Positions 57,543 through 64,000 of a stretch of DNA of 64,000 nt are shown piece after piece (position 1 is the stretch's first letter; each line of letters starts with the position of its first letter). Source of the stretch: Methylobacterium sp. B4 (GTDB lineage: Bacteria > Pseudomonadota > Alphaproteobacteria > Rhizobiales > Beijerinckiaceae); NCBI RefSeq assembly GCF_003201865.1, contig NZ_QJJJ01000017.1, positions 19,494 through 83,493 of the forward strand, in the 5' to 3' direction. Made by a program: the position numbers and the translations under genes. The notes under the pieces were generated by a model. The model saw nothing but the letters and a program-made list of their open reading frames with translations, did not search any database and was not told where the DNA came from.

Positions 57543-58366
57543 GTCTCGGCACACCGAAGATTGTCTCCCTCAAAGACCTTGCCGCCCGCGTGACCGACGG
57601 TAGCTCGCTCGCCCTCGGCGGCAGCTTCCTGCACCGCGGCCCCTTCGCCCTCGTGCGTGAGCTGATCCGCCAGGGGCGCAGGGACCTGGAGGTCATCAAA
57701 CAATCCCCCGGCTACGACATCGACATCCTTTGCCGCGCCGGGGCGCTCGGCCGGGCGCGCGCCGGCATCGTCGCGATGGAGGGCAATTTCGGCCTCGCAC
57801 CGTGGTATCGGCGCGCGGTCGAAACCGGCCAGATCCGCCTTGAGGAGCATGCCTGCGCCAGCCTCACCGCGGGCTTGCGCGCGGCGGCCTTCGGCGTGCC
57901 CTTCATGCCCTGCGGCGGGATTCACGGCTCCGATCTGCCCGCCCTGAACGGCTGGAAGTCGGTCGAGGACCCCTACGGCAGCAGCGAGACGGTCTACGTC
58001 ATCCCGCGGATCACCCCGGACTTCGCCGTCATCCATGCCAACGAGGTCAGCGAGGAGGGGGACGTGCGCGTCTACGGAACCTCGCACTGGGATCGCATCA
58101 TGAGCCGGTCGGCCAAGCGCGTCCTCGTCGTCGCCGAGCGCGTCGCGTCGAGCGCTTCGTTCCGCGAACAGCCGGAGCTGACACTCGTGCCCCATTTCCT
58201 CGTCGAGGCCGTCAGCATCGTCCCCGACGGGGCTTGGCCCGGCTCATGCTGGCCGCACTATGCGGTCGATTACCCGGCGGTCGAGGCCTACATGGACGAC
58301 GCTCCCGGCGTGCTCCAAGCCCATCTCGACGCGGCGCCCGAGGCGCGGGAGGCGGCCCATGTCTGA
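57539..58366 (+). CDS. CoA-transferase-fold subunit alpha (GctA/IpdA-like)
   Basis: The GTG at 57539 overlaps the upstream gene and gives 275 residues. It matches the alpha subunit of the glutaconate CoA-transferase/IpdA group: VTDGSSLALGGSFLHRGPFA, GYDIDILCRAGALGRA, GLRAAAFGVPFMPCGGIHGS, DFAVIHANEVSEEGDVRVYG. It overlaps its partner subunit by 8 bp. The activity could be CoA transfer or, as in IpdAB of steroid degradation, hydrolysis of a cyclic diketone-CoA. Confidence 0.8.
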   Translation: MSLGTPKIVSLKDLAARVTDGSSLALGGSFLHRGPFALVRELIRQGRRDLEVIKQSPGYDIDILCRAGALGRARAGIVAMEGNFGLAPWYRRAVETGQIRLEEHACASLTAGLRAAAFGVPFMPCGGIHGSDLPALNGWKSVEDPYGSSETVYVIPRITPDFAVIHANEVSEEGDVRVYGTSHWDRIMSRSAKRVLVVAERVASSASFREQPELTLVPHFLVEAVSIVPDGAWPGSCWPHYAVDYPAVEAYMDDAPGVLQAHLDAAPEAREAAHV

Positions 58367-59090
58367 GTGGTCTCCCTTCTCCTACGTCGTGACGAACCTC
58401 GCCCGCTTCGTGCGGCCGAACGAGATCACCTTCAGCGGCGTCAACTCGGCCCTGCCGATGCTGGCCTGCCTGCTGGCCAAGCGCGCATACCCGTTCGCCT
58501 TCACCTACATCAACGTGGCGGGCGGCGTGGATCCGAGCCCGTCGATGGTTCCGATCTCCTCCTCCGACCCGGTGCTGGCGGAGGGCTCCCGCTCGATCTT
58601 CGCCAACGAGGACTTCTACGACCTCTGCACCCGCGGGAAGATGGACCTCTGCTTCCTCGGCGCGGCCCAGGTCGACGGGCTCGGACGCACCAACGTCTCC
58701 TGCATCGGCGATTGGCACGCCCCGAAGGTGCGCCTGCCGGGCGGCGGGGGCGGCGCGGTGATGCTGCCGACCGCCCGCCGGGCGGTGACCTGGCGAACCG
58801 AGCACTCGCGCCGGACCTTGGTCGAAACGCTGGATTTCGTCACCGCTTCCGGCGGTATGCACGGCGTGGTGACGCCGATCGCCGTCTTCACGAAACGCGA
58901 CGGGCGCCTCGTCCTGGCCTCCTGGCATCCGGAGGCAAGTCTCGACGAAGTGCGGGATCGGACCGGGTTCCGCTTCGAGGCCGACGGCGCGGAGCCGACG
59001 CCGCCGCCGACCCCGACCGAAGCGGAGGCACTCGCCGCCCTCGACCACGACGCCCGGTTCGAACGCGATGCGGCGATCCGCCTGCGCTGA
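58359..59090 (+). CDS. CoA-transferase-fold subunit beta (GctB/IpdB-like)
   Basis: The ATG at 58359 gives 243 residues (MSEWSPFSYVVTNLARFVRP). The beta-subunit fold reads ITFSGVNSALPMLACLLAKR, CFLGAAQVDGLGRTNVSC and RLPGGGGGAVMLPTARRAV. At the position where GctB-type transferases carry the catalytic glutamate (SxExG-like), this protein reads TYINVAGGVDPSPSMVPIS, with Ala in its place. This pattern is closer to IpdB-like hydrolases. Alignment was by eye, so the residue call needs a structure-based check. Confidence 0.78.
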   Translation: MSEWSPFSYVVTNLARFVRPNEITFSGVNSALPMLACLLAKRAYPFAFTYINVAGGVDPSPSMVPISSSDPVLAEGSRSIFANEDFYDLCTRGKMDLCFLGAAQVDGLGRTNVSCIGDWHAPKVRLPGGGGGAVMLPTARRAVTWRTEHSRRTLVETLDFVTASGGMHGVVTPIAVFTKRDGRLVLASWHPEASLDEVRDRTGFRFEADGAEPTPPPTPTEAEALAALDHDARFERDAAIRLR

Positions 59091-59120
59091 CACAAGAACC
59101 TTAATGAGAGGAGCGAGGGC

Positions 59121-60596
59121 ATGACGGACTCGATCAGCGCGCGCCTGCGAGAGGCGATCGCGCAGCATGCGCAGGCCGGCCGGACGGCCATCGCCGGACC
59201 TGAAGCCCTTAGCTATGCCGAACTGGGTCGGCTGATCGACGGCTACGCCGCGGGCATCAACGATTGGGGCATAGAGCGCGGCGCCAAGCTCGGCCTCATC
59301 GCGCCGAAGAGCATCGCCGCGATCGCCGCATATTTCGGTGCGATGCAGGCAGGCGCCTGCGTCTGCTTCATCGAACCCGGACTCGCGCCCGAGGTCGTCG
59401 CCGAGCAGGCGGAGACCGTCGGCATGCGCCACCTCGTCGTCGATGAAAGTCTGATCGACCGCTTCGCCAATCGATCGCCCCGTTGCCCTTCGGTGCGGGC
59501 TTTGAACACCCTGAACGGCGGCGGCGCTTTCATGGACGACGGCCTGAGCAGCGACGACAGCGCGATGCTGCTGTTCACCTCGGGCAGCACCGGCCGCCCG
59601 AAGGGCCTCGTCCTGCGTCACGGCAGCCTGATCTGCAATGCGGACGGGGTCCTACGCCACACCGGCACGAACCCGCGGGACCGCCTCCTCCACGTCATGC
59701 CGCTCTACCATACGAACGGCGTCAACAATCAACTGATCGTTCCCTTTCTGGCCGGCGCCAGCCTGATCCTCCACGACCGCTTCAAGCCGGAGACGGTCAT
59801 CGAATCGCTGCGGAACGACGGGCCGACCTACATGACCGGCGTACCGACGATCTACGCGCGGATGCTCCCGCATCTCGAACCCGGCGAACGGTTTCCGACG
59901 CTCCGCTTCCTCCGCTGCGGCTCGGCACCGATCACGCCGACGCTTCACCAGCAGATCGAGGCGGCTTTCGGCGTACCGCTGCTCGTCTCCTACGGCCTGT
60001 CGGAGGCGACCTGCACCTCGACGATGAATCCGCCCGAACATCGCAAAATCGGTACGATCGGCACGGTGCTGTCCGGCCAGACCGTCCGCTTGTTCGATCC
60101 CGTCACCAACGTTGAGGCAGCGCACGGAAGCGAGGGCGAGATCCGGATCTCGGGGCCCGCCCTCATGGCTGGATATCTCGGAAGCACGGAGCAGCCGATC
60201 GTCGACGGCTGGCTGCGGACGGGCGACCTCGGGCGGTTCGACACGGACGGCTTCCTGTCTATCACGGGTCGCATAAAGGACGTGATCATCCGCGGCGGCG
60301 AGAACATCTCGCCCGCCCTGATCGAGCGTCACCTGACGACCCATCCGGCCATCCGCGACTGTTGCGTGGTGGGTGCACCGGACGCCGATCTCGGCGAGGT
60401 GCCGATCGCCTTCGTGGTTCTGAAAGAGGGGGAACGACTCGACGAGCCCGCTCTCAAGGCGTTCGTGAAGGGCTCTCTCGCGCGCATCTACGTCCCTGCC
60501 GAGATCCGGGGCATCGATGTGTTGCCAACGAACAGCGTCGGTAAGACCGACCGAAAGGCGCTGCGGACCGTCTTGGCGATCGAACCTCATCGCTAA
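59121..60596 (+). CDS. AMP-forming acyl-CoA synthetase
   Basis: This 491-residue ligase has the AMP-binding motif LLFTSGSTGRPKGLVLRHG, YGLSEATCTST, the hinge GWLRTGDLGRFDTDGFLSI and the terminal lysine in NSVGKTDRKALRT. It is preceded by an SD-like GAGAGGAGCGAGG. It would activate the carboxylic acid substrate of the operon as its CoA ester. It is the last gene of the run. Confidence 0.9.
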   Translation: MTDSISARLREAIAQHAQAGRTAIAGPEALSYAELGRLIDGYAAGINDWGIERGAKLGLIAPKSIAAIAAYFGAMQAGACVCFIEPGLAPEVVAEQAETVGMRHLVVDESLIDRFANRSPRCPSVRALNTLNGGGAFMDDGLSSDDSAMLLFTSGSTGRPKGLVLRHGSLICNADGVLRHTGTNPRDRLLHVMPLYHTNGVNNQLIVPFLAGASLILHDRFKPETVIESLRNDGPTYMTGVPTIYARMLPHLEPGERFPTLRFLRCGSAPITPTLHQQIEAAFGVPLLVSYGLSEATCTSTMNPPEHRKIGTIGTVLSGQTVRLFDPVTNVEAAHGSEGEIRISGPALMAGYLGSTEQPIVDGWLRTGDLGRFDTDGFLSITGRIKDVIIRGGENISPALIERHLTTHPAIRDCCVVGAPDADLGEVPIAFVVLKEGERLDEPALKAFVKGSLARIYVPAEIRGIDVLPTNSVGKTDRKALRTVLAIEPHR

Positions 60597-60764
60597 GCCC
60601 AAGTCACATGCAGGCAATTATGCCGGCATGTTTGTGCCTAAAGTAATGCCCGTATGCTTGTTGCTAGCCTGATCTCCACTCCTCTTCAAGTCTTGCATGC
60701 ACTTGGTGGGACCCTTCCCCACCCTGATGATGGCGGATCGGGCAAACATTCGAGTGCACTCGGC

Positions 60765-61230
60765 CTACGGCAAGTTTTCCTGCGTAACTGTGACTGATCG
60801 CAACATCCTACCCGCACGAAGATGTCTGCAACGTTGTCTCGGCAGTTTAGCAGCAAAAATGGGCCCGGGGCAGCCGCGGTGACGGCCTGACGCTGTGGTG
60901 GCGGCGCGCGTGGGTTTGGGCGTCCGGAGCCCCGCCTCGATCCGTGCCTGATAGGCCGCGATTTCGAACGGCTCGTTGATGCCATTGCAGTTCGTGTCGA
61001 AGTCTCGATGCAGCGCACTGCTGGCATGGATGGCCGCGATCCGCTGCTGCGTTGCGGTGTGGGCTGCGTCGGCCACTCCGAACGAACAGGCCCCCCTGCC
61101 GGACGCTTCCCCGACGCGGTGCGTTGGCCGCGGCAGGGGTTGCAACCTGCACGCCCACGACAATGGTTCAGAACCAGGCCCGGCAGTTGAGGAAAGCTCG
61201 GCGGCGCCCGTAAGCTGATGCGCTTCGCAT
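60765..61230 (-). pseudogene. Decayed secreted EF-hand protein
   Basis: From ATG 61230 the frame reads MRSASAYGRRRAFLNCRAWF, then an in-frame TGA, then TIVVGVQVATPAAANAPR, which looks like the rest of a signal peptide. A frameshift later (near 61085-61095) a second frame reads RDFDTNCNGINEPFEIAAYQ, with a complete EF-hand loop DTNCNGINEPFE (60998-60963: Asp, Asn, Asn, Gly, Glu at the metal positions). The frame ends at 60765. One EF-hand is seen. It lies 1.5 kb from xoxF, but kinship to lanthanide-binding EF-hand proteins is only a possibility. Confidence 0.5.
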
Positions 61231-61231
61231 A

Positions 61232-61567
61232 TTAGGCGCCCTTCTTGTTGGTGAGCGCCATCACCATGCTCGCTGACATCAGGCGCTGCCGCCCGCCCCG
61301 GTCACCGCGCACCACGATGGCCTCGAAACCTCGTCGCGGTGTGCGCGTATCGACTCTGGTGGCCAGGTAACGCAGGACCGCTGGCGATACCGACACCTCA
61401 GCTGAGCCAGATGCCGCAAAGCGGTGCAGTTTGGACATGACGCCTGCGATGGTCCGAACGTTATCAAGATCGGTGGGATCAAGCCGCAGCCGCAAAAGAG
61501 AAGGGAGGCAATTGATCCGATGAAAGAGGCCACGCCAGCCGGCCAGATTAACTCTATAGACACACAA
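61232..61567 (-). CDS. Doubtful hypothetical ORF
   Basis: A 111-residue minus-strand ORF with a TTG start ends 1 bp before the EF-hand pseudogene begins. It has no signal peptide and no recognised domain; the end (RGDRGGRQRLMSASMVMALT, then NKKGA) is the only structured-looking part. It may be coding and coupled with the EF-hand gene, or chance. Confidence 0.25.
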   Translation of the reverse strand: MCVYRVNLAGWRGLFHRINCLPSLLRLRLDPTDLDNVRTIAGVMSKLHRFAASGSAEVSVSPAVLRYLATRVDTRTPRRGFEAIVVRGDRGGRQRLMSASMVMALTNKKGA

Positions 61568-62753
61568 ATGGCGAACGTCGAAATTGATGTCATTTATCGC
61601 CGCAAAATTAGCGCAGATAGAGCAAAAAATTCGATAATATCTAAAGCAGCGGCATCCACACCGGTCATCGTTGCGTCTCGCGAGCGGGTTTATTTCCTAA
61701 ATCATAGGATGTTATTTCGATTTTGATCGATATCGACGTTTATAGTGCACATCGATGAGGGGTAAAGCTGAAATATCACATCCTTTTCATGAGGAACACA
61801 ATTCTCGCTCTATCCCGGGCACATCATGATGCTGAAAGCGGCAACGATCGATCGCGTCAGCACCTGCCTCCTAGCCGGCTATCGAGCGATCCGGTTGGAT
61901 CCGTTTTCCTGATCCACAAACTGACAAGTCGAAAAGAGCGCCGTGCTGCAGCCAGGCACCGGACCTTGCGGTAAACATTCCTGTGGCTGCTTGCCAGCCG
62001 GTCAAACCAAAATTGCCAAAATCTCCCAGTTTATCCAAGGTAAATTGGCATACTAAACCGTTGTCATTTATGAGATCATTGCCAAACTTTCCCACTGCTT
62101 GACGGGAGGACAAGGCTTCTGCACTTATGGTCTTGGCTGACGTTTTGCCTGCGACCAGAATGTTTTTTGCAGGACTAAAGGCCTAAAATGCGGCATGCAG
62201 GTTGGGCTGGCTTCATCACACTTGTTACAGCGATGAGACGAAGGTCAGGCCTTGATATGAAAAAACGGCGAGGCCATCAGACCCCGCCGTATCAGTAATG
62301 GGTTCCTTCGAGAGCGGTACTTCCAGAAGAATTTCCCCATCTAGTCGCATGAAAAACATATTGGGGGCGGCCGGGCGGTGTCAACGATGAAAGGACGTTC
62401 AGAAGCCAGCGGTTTCATATAAAGATCTTATGATATTTTGGCATATCGTCTTGGATAATTCTATTTATCCGGGCCTATTATCATGCTCTGTTGCAGTGCG
62501 ACATGCCAAATTATTGTGTCGCACTTACGTTTTTCTTATTGCATCTGTCTTATAATGCCTTAAAGCCTTCGGCTGGCCGGACTGGGATGCACTCTCCTTC
62601 TGGAGTATGCCCCCTAGAGCGGTTGACGGCAGATTTGTCTTCAGCAGAGGCCGTCCCCTGAAAGAGACCGGTCATAACGGTCACGTAGTGCACGGAAATT
62701 CGCGCCGTCGGCACGTTCCTGTCCGCCGGTGTGGGTTCCAAGCGGAGGAATCC
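61568..62753. other. Long gap upstream of xoxF
   Basis: About 1.2 kb with no supported protein gene. AT-rich stretches lie near 61560-61790 and 62390-62570. It contains one strong minus-strand terminator-like hairpin (62260-62290) and, toward its right end, the leader and promoter of xoxF. No known riboswitch or tRNA is recognised. Confidence 0.6.
62260..62290 (-). terminator. Minus-strand terminator-like hairpin
   Basis: On the minus strand the sequence reads ACGGCGGGG, loop TCTGATGG, CCTCGCCGT (one mismatch in the stem) and then TTTTT. This is the form of an intrinsic terminator. No gene of normal length precedes it on that strand, so it may end a small RNA or a short ORF (62350-62225) transcribed away from xoxF. 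Confidence 0.6.
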
Positions 62754-64000
62754 ATGAGAGCGGCACATCTCCTCGCACTCGGTGCGGGTCTCGCAGTGGC
62801 CACCCCGGCCCTCGCGAACGAAAGCGTCCTGAAGGGAATCGCCAATCCGGCGGAGCAGGTGCTTCAGACGGTCGACTACGCCAACACCCGCTATTCCAAG
62901 CTCGACCAGATCAACGCCAACAACGTCAAGAACCTCCAGGTCGCCTGGACCTTCTCGACCGGCGTGCTGCGCGGCCACGAGGGCTCCCCGCTCGTCGTCG
63001 GCAACATCATGTACGTCCACACCCCCTTCCCGAACATCGTCTACGCGCTCGATCTCGACCAGGGCGCCAAGATCGTCTGGAAGTACGAGCCCAAGCAGGA
63101 TCCGTCCGTGATCCCGGTGATGTGCTGTGACACGGTCAACCGTGGCCTGTCCTACGCCGACGGCACCATCATCCTGCACCAAGCCGACACCACGCTCGTC
63201 TCGCTCGACGCCAAGTCCGGCAAGGTGAACTGGTCCGTCAAGAACGGCGACCCATCCAAGGGTGAGACCAACACCGCGCACGTGCTGCCGGTTAAGGACA
63301 AGGTCATCGTCGGCATCTCCGGCGGCGAGTTCGGCGTGCAGTGCCACGTCACCGCCTACGACCTGAAGTCGGGCAAGAAGGTGTGGCGCGGCTACTCGGT
63401 CGGCCCGGACGATCAGCTCCTCGTTGACCCCGAGAAGACGACCCATCTTGGCAAGCCGGTGGGCAAGGACTCCTCGCTGAAGAGCTGGGAAGGCGATCAG
63501 TGGAAGACCGGCGGCGGCTGCACCTGGGGCTGGTTCTCCTACGATCCCAAGCTGAACCTGATGTACTACGGCTCGGGCAACCCCTCGACCTGGAACCCCA
63601 AGCAGCGTCCGGGCGACAACAAGTGGTCCATGACCATCTGGGGTCGTGACGTAGACACTGGCATGGCCAAGTGGGTCTACCAGATGACCCCGCACGACGA
63701 GTGGGACTACGACGGCGTCAACGAGATGATCCTCACGGACCAGAAGTTCGACGGCAAAGATCGCACGCTCCTGACGCACTTCGACCGTAACGGCTTCGGC
63801 TACACACTCGATCGCACCACCGGCGAACTGCTCGTCGCCGAGAAGTACGATCCGGTCGTGAACTGGGCCACCAAGGTCGACATGGACAAGAAGTCACCGA
63901 CCTATGGCCGTCCGCTGGTCGTGTCGAAGTACTCGACCGAGCAGAACGGCGAGGACGTGAACTCGAAGGGCATCTGCCCGGCGGCTCTGGGTACCAAAGA
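62754..64000 (+). CDS. xoxF: Lanthanide-dependent methanol dehydrogenase XoxF (3' end outside window)
   Basis: The ATG at 62754 follows AGCGGAGGAA. The signal peptide is MRAAHLLALGAGLAVATPAL, cleaved after ALA. The PQQ beta-propeller segments include GHEGSPLVVGNIMYVHTPFP and the vicinal disulfide VMCCDTV. The catalytic Asp is D318 in HDEWDYDGVNE, and two residues on is D320, the extra aspartate that coordinates the lanthanide and separates XoxF from MxaF (Ala there). About 415 of some 600 residues are present. It oxidises methanol in the periplasm with a cytochrome c acceptor. xoxG and xoxJ, if present, lie outside the window. Confidence 0.96.
   Translation, partial: MRAAHLLALGAGLAVATPALANESVLKGIANPAEQVLQTVDYANTRYSKLDQINANNVKNLQVAWTFSTGVLRGHEGSPLVVGNIMYVHTPFPNIVYALDLDQGAKIVWKYEPKQDPSVIPVMCCDTVNRGLSYADGTIILHQADTTLVSLDAKSGKVNWSVKNGDPSKGETNTAHVLPVKDKVIVGISGGEFGVQCHVTAYDLKSGKKVWRGYSVGPDDQLLVDPEKTTHLGKPVGKDSSLKSWEGDQWKTGGGCTWGWFSYDPKLNLMYYGSGNPSTWNPKQRPGDNKWSMTIWGRDVDTGMAKWVYQMTPHDEWDYDGVNEMILTDQKFDGKDRTLLTHFDRNGFGYTLDRTTGELLVAEKYDPVVNWATKVDMDKKSPTYGRPLVVSKYSTEQNGEDVNSKGICPAALGTK

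Noticed and set aside
55533..57554. 673-codon minus-strand ORF across the CoA genes
   Set aside because: Antisense of CaiB and crotonase genes, with a random-looking composition.
62550..63779. 409-codon minus-strand ORF across xoxF
   Set aside because: Shadow of the XoxF reading frame; it has no start signal or domain.
1..64000. CRISPR arrays, insertion sequences, rRNA and tRNA genes
   Set aside because: No regularly spaced repeats, transposase genes, rRNA segments or cloverleaf patterns were recognised by eye anywhere in the window.

Overview
The window is GC-rich (a few AT-rich islands excepted). Its gene content points to a Methylobacterium/Methylorubrum-type alphaproteobacterium (Rhizobiales). 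The strongest marker is at the right edge: the 5' part of a lanthanide-dependent methanol dehydrogenase, xoxF, with the XoxF-specific extra aspartate (D320). Dense overlapping operons, GTG/TTG starts and a cobalamin riboswitch fit the same group.

Layout. 1-6.7 kb: a partial methyltransferase, an ABC exporter, a decayed response regulator, a DUF892 ferritin-like protein and a DHH phosphoesterase/SDR pair. 6.7-18.3 kb: a compact glycan locus with at least nine glycosyltransferase-type proteins, a sucrose-phosphate synthase fused to a HAD phosphatase, and a methyltransferase. 18.4-22.1 kb: a DJ-1/PfpI protein, two small Cys-rich proteins and a beta-propeller lipoprotein. 22.1-28.4 kb: one eight-gene minus-strand operon joining a xanthine-oxidase-type molybdoenzyme, a cytochrome c, a flavocytochrome-c sulfide dehydrogenase flavoprotein and SoxXYZA, with no SoxB or SoxCD. 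28.9-30.8 kb: a plasmid module made of a solitary repC, a candidate antisense RNA, an RHH protein and a vapC remnant. 31.1-33.8 kb: a UvrA2-type ATPase. 34-40.3 kb: allophanate hydrolase, an alpha/beta hydrolase and a NitT/TauT-type ABC transporter, divergent from a LysR regulator. 40.5-44.2 kb: a scrap-yard of type II secretion remnants (GspK-like, a Sco1-GspJ fusion, a GspD stump), a DoxX tail and a truncated P-loop kinase. 44.2-50.1 kb: a vitamin B12 uptake operon (btuB-F-C-D plus an unknown gene) behind a cobalamin riboswitch. 50.3-54.5 kb: a DUF938 methyltransferase/SDR pair, a YeiH-type permease and an MFS carrier. 54.8-60.6 kb: an IclR-controlled acyl-CoA catabolic operon that includes an IpdAB-like CoA-transferase-fold pair. 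60.6-62.75 kb: about 2 kb with a decayed secreted EF-hand gene and a terminator, ahead of xoxF.

The best candidates for something undescribed are the glycan locus with the apparently bifunctional sucrose synthase, the repC leader with an SD-sequestering GNRA hairpin and antisense RNA, the Sox/molybdoenzyme operon, the Sco1-GspJ fusion, and the IpdAB-like catabolic operon. All assignments were made by reading the sequence; no database search was run.
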